Shown one piece after another: positions 7,923 through 14,953 of a stretch of DNA of 25,327 bases (position 1 is its first letter; the number at the start of each line of letters is the position of its first letter). Location of the stretch: the IMG/VR virus record IMGVR_UViG_3300046387_000007, positions 1-25,327 of that record; one strand, given 5' to 3'. The notes under the pieces are model-generated. The model was not told where the DNA came from. It ran no database searches and saw nothing but the letters and a program-made list of their open reading frames with translations. Source of the stretch: a virus. A program made the translations under genes and the position numbers.

Positions 7923-9643
7923 TGGATAATTTACACATAGTTAATTTAGCTTCTTACAATAGACCTAAAATCAGCGAAGATAAGAATCGTGAATGGGTTG
8001 AGTATGGAGAAGATAACGACTATTATTCTTACCTGATAGAACTTTACACCGAGTCCACAACGAATAATGCCATTATAAACGGTATTACAAATATGATATA
8101 CGGAAAAGGTCTTGACGCTTTAGATAATAGTTCTAAACCTAATGAGTACGCTGCTATGCGTTCTATCTTTCACGATAGTTGTTTACGTAAAGTAGCTTTA
8201 GACCTTAAACTATTAGGTGAAGGTTCTTTTCAAGTACTTTACAAAAAAGGTCAAGTAGTAAGAGCAGAACACTTTCCAAGACAAACACTACGTGCAGAGA
8301 AATGCAACGATGATGGAGAAATAGAAGCATATTACTATCATCCTAATTGGAAAGATGTAAAGAGAAGCGACACTCCTAAACGTATTGCTGCTTTTGGTTT
8401 TGGTAACGGTAACGAACCTGAAATTAAAATAGTAAAAAAATACGTATCAGGATATGACTATTACTGTCCTGTAGATTATCAAGGTGGATTAGCTTATGCT
8501 GAACTTGAATCAGAAATAGCAGACTACTTAATTAACGATGTACAAAACGGATTTAGTGGCACGAAAGTAGTCAACTTTAACAACGGTGTTCCTGATAGAG
8601 AAAAGCAAATGCAGATTAAGTCTGACGTTATGCGTAAACTTACAGGAGCAAGAGGCGAAAAAGTAGTAATTGCATTTAACAACAACGCTGAAAGTAAAAC
8701 AACAGTAGACGATATACCGTTAAATGATGCACCTCAACACTACGAATACTTATCTAATGAGTGTTCTAATAAACTAATAGTTGCACACAGGGTAACAAGT
8801 CCATTACTTTTAGGTATTCGTACAGAAAACAATGGATTAGGGTCTAATGCAGACGAAATAAAGACTGCTGCGCTACTTTTTGACAATATTACTATAAAAC
8901 CATACCAAGACCTATTAACGGACTGTATGGATGATATATTAGCTGTTAATGGAATATCTCTTAAACTTTATTTTAAAACACTTCAGCCTCTTGCTTTTAT
9001 CGACACCAACAACGCTATTACTGACGAGGCTCGTGAAGAAGAAACAGGAGTTAAATTGTCTGCACAGTTTGATGATGACAAAATGTTTGACTTACTTGAT
9101 GAGTTTGGTGAGGAAGAAGATTTAGAAAATTGGGTATTAGTAGACGAAAGAGAAGTTGACTACGACCAAGAAGAAGCATTAGATAAAATGATTGGTTTAG
9201 CTTCAACAGGTACTGCAAGACCTAATGCTACAAGTGAGCAAGATGGTGAGGTAGAAGATATGAAGTTTAAAGTTCGTTATCAATATGCACCATTAAGAAC
9301 ACAATCTAACTCAAGAGAGTTTTGTAAAAAGATGGTATCTGCTAAAAAGATATACCGTAAAGAGGATATAATGCAGATGAGTACAAGAGCAGTTAATGCA
9401 GGATGGGGATTAAACGGTGCTGATACTTATGATATTTGGTTATATAAAGGTGGAGGTGCTTGTCATCATTTTTGGATGAGAAAAACATATATGGCAGTAG
9501 ATGTTAAACCTGATGCTACCAACCCTAATGCAGAGATAAGTGTAAACAAGGCAAAGAAAGAAGGATTTACTCCTGAAACTAACGACCCTAAAGTTGCAAA
9601 GCGACCAAAGGATATGCCTAATCAAGGATTTGTAAATAAGTAA
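7922..9643 (+). CDS. Portal protein with C-terminal extra domain
   Basis: 573 residues. Residues 1-440 look like an SPP1/HK97-type portal: an N-terminal region with YGEDNDYYSYL and NAIINGITNMIYGKGL, a central part with LLGEGSFQVLYKKG (98-110), a beta segment near 215-255, and a stem/crown-like helical part with VTSPLLLGIRTENNGLGSNADEIKTAA, in which the phrase SPLLLGI is typical of portals. The portal forms the dodecameric DNA entry channel and terminase docking site. Residues 446-525 form a separate domain (RYQYAPLRTQSNSREFCKKM, then GADTYDIWLYKGGGACHHFW) with Cys/His residues. A Pro/Lys/Asn-rich tail ends the protein. The portal lies after, not before, the protease and capsid genes, which is unusual. 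Confidence 0.85.
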   Translation: MDNLHIVNLASYNRPKISEDKNREWVEYGEDNDYYSYLIELYTESTTNNAIINGITNMIYGKGLDALDNSSKPNEYAAMRSIFHDSCLRKVALDLKLLGEGSFQVLYKKGQVVRAEHFPRQTLRAEKCNDDGEIEAYYYHPNWKDVKRSDTPKRIAAFGFGNGNEPEIKIVKKYVSGYDYYCPVDYQGGLAYAELESEIADYLINDVQNGFSGTKVVNFNNGVPDREKQMQIKSDVMRKLTGARGEKVVIAFNNNAESKTTVDDIPLNDAPQHYEYLSNECSNKLIVAHRVTSPLLLGIRTENNGLGSNADEIKTAALLFDNITIKPYQDLLTDCMDDILAVNGISLKLYFKTLQPLAFIDTNNAITDEAREEETGVKLSAQFDDDKMFDLLDEFGEEEDLENWVLVDEREVDYDQEEALDKMIGLASTGTARPNATSEQDGEVEDMKFKVRYQYAPLRTQSNSREFCKKMVSAKKIYRKEDIMQMSTRAVNAGWGLNGADTYDIWLYKGGGACHHFWMRKTYMAVDVKPDATNPNAEISVNKAKKEGFTPETNDPKVAKRPKDMPNQGFVNK

Positions 9644-9646
9644 GAA

Positions 9647-10150
9647 ATGGCAGACGCACTATTCATAACAAGAAAAGATTTAGTAAAGTTTAGTTCTTTA
9701 AACGGAAACGTAGATACTGACAAGTTCTTACAATATATTAAAATAGCACAGGATATACATATCCAAAACTATTTAGGAACTGACCTTTATAACAAGATTC
9801 AAGCTGATATAGAGGGAAGTAGTTTAGCAGGAGACTATTTAGCACTTGTAAACGACCATATAAAGCCTATGCTGATACATTGGGCATTAGTTGAGTACTT
9901 ACCCTTTGCAGCTTATACAATCGCTAATAAAGGCGTATTTAAGCACAGTTCAGAAAACGCTACAAACGTAGAAAAAAACGAAATAGATTTCTTAATAGAA
10001 AAAGAAAGAAACGTAGCACAGTATTATACTGATAGATTCGTAGATTATATGAGTTTTAATGCAAGTTCAAAGTTTCCTGAATACTACACAAATAGTAATG
10101 ATGATGTGTACCCTGATAAAGATGCAAGTTTTGAAGGATGGGTACTGTAA
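9647..10150 (+). CDS. Head-tail connector/adaptor-like protein
   Basis: 167 residues, three bases after the portal. Mostly helical: LFITRKDLVKFSSLNGNVDT, then FLQYIKIAQDIHIQNYLGTD, then PMLIHWALVEYLPFAAYTIA. The layout (short helix, 'NYLGTDLYNKI' helix, long hydrophobic helix, helix near 110-130) resembles the small helical connector proteins (gp6/gp15 type) that bind under the portal; I associate this form with the DUF6712 group of Bacteroidota phages. Position right after the portal fits the role. A start at ATG 9647 is supported by its place directly after the portal stop. Confidence 0.7.
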   Translation: MADALFITRKDLVKFSSLNGNVDTDKFLQYIKIAQDIHIQNYLGTDLYNKIQADIEGSSLAGDYLALVNDHIKPMLIHWALVEYLPFAAYTIANKGVFKHSSENATNVEKNEIDFLIEKERNVAQYYTDRFVDYMSFNASSKFPEYYTNSNDDVYPDKDASFEGWVL

Positions 10151-10248
10151 GATATAAACCAAAACAAGAGAATGTAAATAAGTTAAAACAGTATTTAGCT
10201 TATATAACAAAAACAAAAAAAAGTAATTGTATTAAATATGGCAAATAA
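10138..10248 (+). CDS. Small basic protein (36 aa), overlapping on both sides
   Basis: A 36-residue frame (begins MGTVRYKPKQENVNKLKQYL, ends in CIKYGK) starting 13 bases inside the connector gene and ending 11 bases inside the next gene. It is strongly basic and probably helical. The overlaps at both ends match the coupling style of the region, and it fills what would otherwise be an 87-base gap. Its 3' half also carries the late promoter element of the next unit, so conservation of the bases could have either cause. I recognise no family. Confidence 0.5.
   Translation: MGTVRYKPKQENVNKLKQYLAYITKTKKSNCIKYGK
10206..10232 (+). promoter_or_regulatory. Putative phage late promoter 4 (appendage/lysis unit)
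   Basis: AAC at 10206-10208, an 18-base spacer, and TTGTAT at 10227-10232, with the ATG at 10238. The whole element is inside the 3' end of the small 36-residue frame. Confidence 0.55.
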
Positions 10249-10453
10249 CATAAATTGGGGTAAGATTTATTGTGATATGATAGACAATATTGGTTGGGGA
10301 GCAGATACTGCTTGGTCTACTAATGCTGTTCCTGATATATCTGCACCTGCTTGTTGGGGAACATTTGCTTTAACAGTTGATTTAACAAATATTTCAGGTA
10401 CACCTTTAACAACAGATACCACAACTTATAGAACAGACCAAACACAAATTTAA
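10238..10453 (+). CDS. Small hypothetical structural-region protein (71 aa)
   Basis: 71 residues, first gene behind a late promoter. The protein is rich in Trp, Asp, Asn and Thr (NNINWGKIYCDMIDNIGWG, later PACWGTFALTVDLTN), without membrane segments. The Thr-rich C-terminus (TTDTTTYRTDQTQ) looks extended. It precedes fibre-type genes by four bases, so a small tail or appendage component is likely. I cannot name a family. Confidence 0.6.
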   Translation: MANNINWGKIYCDMIDNIGWGADTAWSTNAVPDISAPACWGTFALTVDLTNISGTPLTTDTTTYRTDQTQI

Positions 10454-10456
10454 GAT

Positions 10457-11005
10457 ATGGCACAACAAAACATAACAATAGGAACGCAAGATGCAGGAAA
10501 TGGGGATACTCTCTTTGCAGCGTTTACTAAAGTAGAAGCTAACTTTACAGAACTTTATTCAGACGATGCAGGAGATGTAGGAAGTATTATAGGTGGCACA
10601 GGATTAGAAGTAGATTCCGCAACAGGAGATGTAACAGTAAGTGTTTCTGACAATGGTATAGACCACGCACAGCTTTCTAATTCTTACACAGCTTTATCAG
10701 CTTTAGGAACAGGTTCATCTTTTGCAATTAACTTTGATTCAGCAGCAACTTTTACAGCAACTGCAAATGCAGCAGCAACTTTGACAATGAGTAATGCTCA
10801 ACAAGGTCAAGTGGTAGATATTATTTTAGATGGAAACTACGCTATTACTTTAGCAGAAACAGGCAGCACATTTAACAAAGTAGGAAGCACAAATTACGAT
10901 GGCACTACAAATAACGTAATACAAATTATCTGTACAGATGATTCAGCAGGTGCAAAAGTTTATCACTATGCAGTAGCACCATTTACTTCAAGCACAACAG
11001 TATAA
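10457..11005 (+). CDS. Tail fibre/appendage-like protein
   Basis: 182 residues. The N-terminus contains GNGDTLFAAFTKVEANFTELY (about 14-34, quoted in part), a pattern common at the start of phage fibre and appendage proteins, where a short helix anchors a beta structure. The rest is Ala/Thr/Gly rich (FTATANAAATLTMSNAQQGQ) and resembles beta-helical or beta-prism fibre segments. It is followed within ten bases by another appendage gene. No catalytic motif is visible. Host binding is inferred from type and position. Confidence 0.6.
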   Translation: MAQQNITIGTQDAGNGDTLFAAFTKVEANFTELYSDDAGDVGSIIGGTGLEVDSATGDVTVSVSDNGIDHAQLSNSYTALSALGTGSSFAINFDSAATFTATANAAATLTMSNAQQGQVVDIILDGNYAITLAETGSTFNKVGSTNYDGTTNNVIQIICTDDSAGAKVYHYAVAPFTSSTTV

Positions 11006-11014
11006 TAGAAAGAT

Positions 11015-11485
11015 ATGAAAGCAATACAAATAAACGGAGCAATAAAAAGATACACTACCATTCCTAAAGCGTGGGGTAATGTTATTGGTGGGTTTGACTT
11101 ACTATCTTCTACTGAATGGGAGGCTGCAGGATTCTACGATGTAGTAACACCTGATTACGATTCAGCAACTCAAAAGTTAGGAGACCTTGAATGGGACGCA
11201 GATAGTAGTACTTTTACCTACCCTGTAATAAATAAGACTTGGACACAAACAGTAGCTGAACTTAAAGAGGCAAAGATTGCAAACCTAAAAGCTATCTACA
11301 ATAGAAAACTATCTGAAACAGATTGGTATATTGTAAGAGAGGCAGAGGGTGGAACAGCAACACCTCAATCTATTTTAGACGATAGAGCAGCATTAAGAAC
11401 TGAATGTGGAACTAAAGAAGCAGAGATTAACGCTAAAACAACTAAAGCAGCGGTAGTTTCTTATTCTTTACCAAACCTTGACTAA
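11015..11485 (+). CDS. Tail fibre assembly-like protein
   Basis: 156 residues. The C-terminal half is helical and has the form of tail-fibre assembly/chaperone proteins and DUF4376-like domains: a Lys/Ala helix (LKEAKIANLKAIYNRKLSET), then DWYIVREAEGGTATPQSILDD, then RAALRTECGTKEAEINA. The 'DWY..R...PQ.I...R..LR' order is characteristic of that class. The N-terminal half (residues 1-80) is beta-like with many aromatic residues. It lies between two fibre-type genes and its stop overlaps the next start (TAATG), fitting a chaperone or a fibre base. A structural fibre subunit is the alternative. Confidence 0.55.
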   Translation: MKAIQINGAIKRYTTIPKAWGNVIGGFDLLSSTEWEAAGFYDVVTPDYDSATQKLGDLEWDADSSTFTYPVINKTWTQTVAELKEAKIANLKAIYNRKLSETDWYIVREAEGGTATPQSILDDRAALRTECGTKEAEINAKTTKAAVVSYSLPNLD

Positions 11486-12618
11486 TGAGTTTTAATAAAA
11501 AATTCTTTACAACAGGAGGTATTGTAGCCTCTTCTGCAGCAGCAGCTATAACAGGTACAGACCATTTTTCCCCTGTTACTTATACAGGAAATGCAGGTAC
11601 TCAATCAATTTCTTCGCTTGACTTCCAACCTGATTTTGTTTGGATAAAGTCAAGAGACAATGCTAATTTTGAACACGCTATATTTGATTCTGTTAGAGGT
11701 GCAGGAACAAGCAAAGTTTTATCTTCAAATACCACAAATGCAGAAGGGTGGACTATTGCCGCTCCTATGACCTCTTTTGATTCTAATGGCTTTACTGTTG
11801 AACCACGTTCAGATGGTAACGTAAATAATTTAGTTAATAAAAGTGGAGAGGATTTAGTCGCTTGGTGTTGGAAAGCAGCAGGTGCTCCAACAGCTACAAA
11901 CACAGCGGGAGCAGGTAATGTGCCTACAGCAGGTAGTGTTAAAATAGATGGAGCTGACTCAACTACAGCTTTAGCAGGAACAATAGCTGCAAAAAGTATT
12001 TCTGCCAATACAGCTTCAGGGTTTAGTATTGTTAGTTATACAGGTACTTTATCAAGTGCAGGAAACATTTCTGTTGGGCACGGACTTTCTTCTGCTCCTG
12101 AATTAATAATATCAAAAAGAACAGATTCTACAGGAAATTGGAGAATTAGACCTTTTTTCTTAAACAACAATCCTTACGATTATTTAGAATTTGATACAGG
12201 TGTTTTAGCACAATTTAATGCATCAGATGGAACAATGTCATTACCCACATCAACTACATTTGACAACAGTTGGAATTCTGCTTTAGGTGGTGCAGGTGAT
12301 GTAATCGCCTACTGCTTCCATTCAGTAGATGGGTATCAGAAGGTGGGGAGTTATACAGGGACAGGAGCGACTCCTCAAACTATTAATGTGGGATTTGCTC
12401 CAAGATGGGTAATGATTAAGAATGTTGACGGTTCATCTGAATCTTGGAGGATATATGATACTGTACGCGGAGATGACACAATTTTAAAAGCAAATACTTC
12501 TGATGCTGAATCAGTCCAAAGTAGTTTTGAATTTGAAACAAATGGATTTACTTTAACTGACAATAGAAGCGACACAAATCAATCGGGTAGTACACACATC
12601 TATTTAGCAATAGCATAA
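11485..12618 (+). CDS. Repeat-containing tail fibre/receptor-binding candidate
   Basis: 377 residues made of three related beta-rich repeats of roughly 90-100 residues. Repeat 1 (31-130): YTGNAGTQSISSLDFQPDFV, then SFDSNGFTVEPRSD and LVAWCWK. Repeat 2 (183-279): SYTGTLSSAGNISVGHGL, then APELIISKR and VIAYCFH. Repeat 3 (289-376): SYTGTGATPQTINVGFAPRW, then FETNGFTLTDNRSD and IYLAIA. This unit (PDxVWIKSR, DSVRG, SNGFTV) recurs in marine phage structural proteins (the DUF7483 type, as far as I recall). A short Ala-rich N-terminus may attach it. As the last structural gene before the lysis block it is the best receptor-binding candidate here, which is inferred. Confidence 0.6.
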   Translation: MSFNKKFFTTGGIVASSAAAAITGTDHFSPVTYTGNAGTQSISSLDFQPDFVWIKSRDNANFEHAIFDSVRGAGTSKVLSSNTTNAEGWTIAAPMTSFDSNGFTVEPRSDGNVNNLVNKSGEDLVAWCWKAAGAPTATNTAGAGNVPTAGSVKIDGADSTTALAGTIAAKSISANTASGFSIVSYTGTLSSAGNISVGHGLSSAPELIISKRTDSTGNWRIRPFFLNNNPYDYLEFDTGVLAQFNASDGTMSLPTSTTFDNSWNSALGGAGDVIAYCFHSVDGYQKVGSYTGTGATPQTINVGFAPRWVMIKNVDGSSESWRIYDTVRGDDTILKANTSDAESVQSSFEFETNGFTLTDNRSDTNQSGSTHIYLAIA

Positions 12619-12621
12619 ACA

Positions 12622-12771
12622 ATGGAACAATTGAAGATATACGGATTCAACGCAATAGCATTAGCAATATCAATAACAGAGATTAATCCCTATCTTCAAA
12701 CGATATCTTTATTATTAGCAATAGGGTACACAATAATACAAATAACAAAGAAACTAAATGGCAAAAATTGA
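12622..12771 (+). CDS. Small membrane protein (holin-region, 49 aa)
   Basis: 49 residues, starting three bases after the fibre stop and ending 14 bases inside the next gene. Hydrophobic stretches are visible at about 8-20 (GFNAIALAISITE) and 25-41 (LQTISLLLAIGYTIIQI), followed by a basic end (TKKLNGKN). Its position at the head of the lysis block suggests a holin-like or accessory lysis role. It could equally be another small membrane protein. No family motif is recognised. Confidence 0.6.
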   Translation: MEQLKIYGFNAIALAISITEINPYLQTISLLLAIGYTIIQITKKLNGKN

Positions 12772-13042
12772 TATAGACGGAGACGGAAAGGCTGATGTTT
12801 CAATCAGCATCACACAGATTATTACGATAGCTGCAATGTTTGCTTCTATTATAGGTTCTTATTATACATTAAGTGCCAAGATAGAAACTAATGCTTCTGA
12901 CGTAGCTAAACTTAAATACAACGAAAAGGAATACACTTGGAAGAATCAAAGACAACTTGAAGCTGAAGTAAGAACTATTACTTTAGAGATGAGAGACTTT
13001 ATGAAAGACCTTGAGTATTTACAAAGAGATAAAAAGAGATAA
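12758..13042 (+). CDS. Membrane-anchored coiled-coil protein with EF-hand-like loop
   Basis: 94 residues. A DxDxDGxxD calcium-loop pattern (DIDGDGKAD, residues 5-13) is followed by one membrane segment at about 16-38 (ITQIITIAAMFASIIGSYYT) and a charged coiled-coil (about 40-92). An N-terminal anchor plus coiled-coil resembles haemolysin XhlA-type or spanin-like lysis partners, but no lipobox is present. It lies between a small membrane protein and another anchored protein in the lysis block. A holin partner is the most likely role, inferred from context. Confidence 0.65.
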   Translation: MAKIDIDGDGKADVSISITQIITIAAMFASIIGSYYTLSAKIETNASDVAKLKYNEKEYTWKNQRQLEAEVRTITLEMRDFMKDLEYLQRDKKR

Positions 13043-13043
13043 A

Positions 13044-13211
13044 ATGAACACACTTATTATTATTATTACTATTTTAATGTTTGCCACAGCTATTATGATG
13101 GGGTTAACTGTTTACGGATTATTTACTGATAAAGACAAGGATGGTATTCCTGATGCTTTAGAAGATAAATTTAAAGAACTAAAAGAAGAGATTAGTAAGT
13201 TAAAAAAATGA
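13044..13211 (+). CDS. Small membrane protein with EF-hand-like loop (55 aa)
   Basis: 55 residues. The ATG at 13044, one base after the upstream stop, is preferred over in-frame alternatives inside that gene. A membrane segment covers about 3-27 (IIIITILMFATAIMMGLTVY), then DKDKDGIPD (29-37, DxDxDG form), then a Lys/Glu helix. It overlaps the M15 peptidase start by four bases (ATGA). The arrangement of anchor plus charged helix next to the endolysin fits a lysis accessory protein. Function not known. Confidence 0.65.
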   Translation: MNTLIIIITILMFATAIMMGLTVYGLFTDKDKDGIPDALEDKFKELKEEISKLKK

Positions 13212-13558
13212 AGTACTTTACTTTAGATGAGTTTGACTGTCCAAGCCACAAAGGTAGTGGTGTTAATATGGACTCTAATTTTCTTGCTAAACTTGAAGAG
13301 GCACGAGAGATTGCAGGTATCCCATTCAAAATCACTTCAGGTTATAGAACAAAAGAGCATAACGAACAAGTCGGTGGAGTACCAAATTCATCACACCTTA
13401 TCGGAGTCGCAGCAGATATTTCTGTGTCAAGTGGAAGTGAAAGATACATTATACTCGCTTCACTTATTAAAGCAGGATTCCGTAGGATTGGAGTTGCAAA
13501 AACCTTTATCCACTGTGATACAGATGACTCTAAACCTAACAGCGTTTGGACTTACTAA
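13208..13558 (+). CDS. M15-family peptidoglycan peptidase (endolysin)
   Basis: 116 residues, full length for the small M15_3-type enzymes. Zinc ligands and catalytic residues are visible: the SxHxxGxAxD signature as SSHLIGVAAD (H63 and D70), and the C-terminal H102 in FIHCD. R47 in TSGYRTKEHN matches the conserved SGYR substrate motif. Members cleave peptide stems of peptidoglycan (D,D-carboxypeptidase or L-alanoyl-D-glutamate endopeptidase). No signal peptide is present, so it needs a holin for release, and candidates lie on both sides. Its start overlaps the upstream small membrane gene. Confident at family level; the exact bond cleaved cannot be told. Confidence 0.9.
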   Translation: MKYFTLDEFDCPSHKGSGVNMDSNFLAKLEEAREIAGIPFKITSGYRTKEHNEQVGGVPNSSHLIGVAADISVSSGSERYIILASLIKAGFRRIGVAKTFIHCDTDDSKPNSVWTY

Positions 13559-13576
13559 TACTGTTGGTAGTACGAT

Positions 13577-13993
13577 ATGGCTGACAAAAAAAAGTTTAAA
13601 GATACACAGGTAGGTCAATTCTTACTTAATAAGATACCTAATGTAGTAGAAGCTGTAGCAGGTGATACTTTAGCAGGAAACGTTATACAAGCCATTATAG
13701 GCGGTTCTGATATGTCCGAAGAGGATAAGTCCGTAGCATTAAAGAAACTTGAATTAGAAAGAGCAGAGATAGATGGAGTAACTCGTAGATGGGTTGCAGA
13801 TGTTCGTTCAGGTAGTTGGTTAGCAAGTAATGTAAGACCTCTTACACTTGCATTTTTTTCAATAGCATACGTTATAGGGTGGTTTTATGGTTTAGAACTA
13901 ACAAGTATTACAGGGCTTTTAAGTGTTGTGATAGGCGGTTACTTTGGTAGTCGTGGAGTAGAAAAAGTGTTTGGAAACAAACTACATAAATAA
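13577..13993 (+). CDS. Holin, 3TM family
   Basis: 138 residues. Matches the GTA/phage 3TM holin layout: an N-terminal amphipathic or weakly hydrophobic segment (22-42), a linker helix with ELERAEIDGVTRRWVADVRS (59-78), the conserved SWLASNVRPLTLAF (80-93), then membrane segments at about 88-104 and 108-125 (ITGLLSVVIGGYFGSRG). The 'xxNxRP' entry to the first membrane segment is the family hallmark. It would open the inner membrane to release the M15 peptidase encoded just upstream. It is the last gene of the late rightward block; non-coding sequence with early-type promoter boxes follows. Confidence 0.8.
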   Translation: MADKKKFKDTQVGQFLLNKIPNVVEAVAGDTLAGNVIQAIIGGSDMSEEDKSVALKKLELERAEIDGVTRRWVADVRSGSWLASNVRPLTLAFFSIAYVIGWFYGLELTSITGLLSVVIGGYFGSRGVEKVFGNKLHK

Positions 13994-14020
13994 ATTGTTA
14001 AAAACTTACCTTTAAAAAAG

Positions 14021-14052
14021 TTTACATCTTAAAAAAAAAGATTGTAACTTTG
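14021..14052 (+). promoter_or_regulatory. Putative host-type early promoter
   Basis: TAACTTTG at 14045-14052 matches the Bacteroidota -7 box TAnnTTTG. A weak -33 candidate, TTTA, is at 14021-14024 (20-base spacing). A second TAACTTTA at 14081-14088 could be a further start. The position in the 111-base gap between the lysis block and the first early genes supports a promoter here. Confidence 0.5.
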
Positions 14053-14104
14053 GTGGGTTAGTGGGAATGTAATTAATTACTAACTTTAATATATATATAA
14101 ATAA

Positions 14105-14344
14105 ATGGAAGATTTAACTATTAGAAAATTAGCAGAAAAAATTGCAAAAGATTTTCAATTATCTGTAAAAGATAGAACAGATGCAATATTAGAAATGGAT
14201 TCAATATCATATACTAATTTAGGTATAGACAGTACTAAAACAGAAAAAAATAAAGTTAAATCAGACAGTAAGTATTTATATAAATTAATAAAAGGCTTTA
14301 ATGAAACAGATGGTAAACTGTTATTAAACCATCTTGATTCGTAA
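14105..14344 (+). CDS. Hypothetical early protein (79 aa)
   Basis: 79 residues, Lys/Asp/Asn rich and helical (LTIRKLAEKIAKDFQLSV at the N-terminus; KSDSKYLYKLIKGFNETD near the end). Length and charge would fit a small DNA-binding or regulatory protein, but no clear helix-turn-helix score can be judged by eye. It is the first gene after the late block, behind an early-type promoter, five bases from the NinG-like gene. I do not recognise it. Confidence 0.6.
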   Translation: MEDLTIRKLAEKIAKDFQLSVKDRTDAILEMDSISYTNLGIDSTKTEKNKVKSDSKYLYKLIKGFNETDGKLLLNHLDS

Positions 14345-14348
14345 GACA

Positions 14349-14741
14349 ATGCCTAAAACTGCTAAAAAACCTACAAGGAGTAAACTCGTTAAAAAACTTG
14401 ATACGGTATTTAGTCAGTATATAAGATTAAGCAATGCGGACAACAATGGATATTGTACTTGTGTTACTTGCAATAAGACGTTCTTTTGGAAAGAAATCCA
14501 AGCAGGGCATTTTATGAGTAGAAAGCATTATTCTATACGTTGGGATGAAAGAAATGTTAAACCTCAATGTGTAGCTTGTAATGTATATAGAGCAGGTGAG
14601 CAATATAAGTATAGTTTATATCTTGGTAATAACTTGTCTAAAAAGCTACTTGAAGAAAGTAGGGAACTACGTAAATTTACAAATATCGAGTTAGAAGAAA
14701 TGATTGCTGACTATAGTGAACGAGTGAAAAAACTTACTTGA
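14349..14741 (+). CDS. ninG: NinG/Rap-family recombination nuclease
   Basis: 130 residues from the ATG at 14349; an upstream TTG is possible but the ATG directly after the preceding stop is the better start. It matches the lambda NinG (Rap) family: basic N-terminus, then YCTCVTCNK (C36, C38, C41), IQAGHFMSRK (H54), RWDERNVKPQCVACN (C74, C77). The Cys pairs and AGHF are the family's HNH-like, zinc-binding core. Rap is a structure-specific endonuclease acting on Holliday junctions and branched DNA. Together with the ERF protein and the RecE-like exonuclease it completes a phage recombination set. A terminator follows the gene. Confidence 0.85.
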   Translation: MPKTAKKPTRSKLVKKLDTVFSQYIRLSNADNNGYCTCVTCNKTFFWKEIQAGHFMSRKHYSIRWDERNVKPQCVACNVYRAGEQYKYSLYLGNNLSKKLLEESRELRKFTNIELEEMIADYSERVKKLT

Positions 14742-14766
14742 TAATTCTTGTATATTGTTCTTTGTT

Positions 14767-14800
14767 AAAAGGGGGTGTAATTAATTTTGCATCCTCTTTT
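14767..14800 (+). terminator. Rho-independent terminator after the ninG-like gene
   Basis: AAAAGGGGGTGTAA (14767-14780) can pair with TTGCATCCTCTTTT (14787-14800) in a 14-pair stem with several G-T pairs, ending in TTTT. Its A-tract makes it potentially bidirectional. The last three T form part of the -33 box of the following promoter. Confidence 0.75.
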
Positions 14801-14828
14801 GTTTTATAAACATTTTTTTGTAACTTTA
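14798..14828 (+). promoter_or_regulatory. Host-type promoter for the ERF unit
   Basis: TTTG at 14798-14801, a 19-base spacer, and TAACTTTA at 14821-14828: the Bacteroidota form TTTG-N19-TAnnTTTG with one mismatch. The ATG at 14834 is five bases downstream, so the mRNA should be leaderless or nearly so. Confidence 0.75.
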
Positions 14829-14833
14829 CCGAT

Positions 14834-14953
14834 ATGGAACAATTTACAAAAGCAGAACTCTATGGTAAGACTTTAGAACTGCAATACGAATTAGAAAAGA
14901 AAAATGAAATGCTTGAACAAGCAAAAAAACAATTAATTTCAATCACAAAGTAA
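14834..14953 (+). CDS. Small coiled-coil protein (39 aa)
   Basis: 39 residues, almost entirely one charged helix (ELYGKTLELQYELEKKNEML, then EQAKKQLI) with heptad-like Leu spacing. Its TAA overlaps the ATG of the ERF gene by one base (TAATG). It starts five bases after a strong promoter box. Function unknown; its coupling to the annealing protein suggests an accessory or a leader that sets translation of ERF. Confidence 0.6.
   Translation: MEQFTKAELYGKTLELQYELEKKNEMLEQAKKQLISITK

Noticed and set aside
13506-13516. DnaA box-like TTTATCCACT as a replication origin
   Set aside because: A single near match inside the conserved coding region for the zinc-site FIHCD of the peptidase; no cluster or A+T-rich unwinding element is seen around it.
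13227-13613. A 128-codon frame on the + strand overlapping the M15 peptidase
   Set aside because: It lies in another frame of a gene whose catalytic residues are intact; its composition (many Ser, Leu, Gln, Lys) is that of a frame shadow.
14742-14755. TTGTAT at 14748-14753 as a further late promoter
   Set aside because: Position 21 upstream is AAA, the nearest AAC gives a 14-base spacing, and a terminator follows before any gene.
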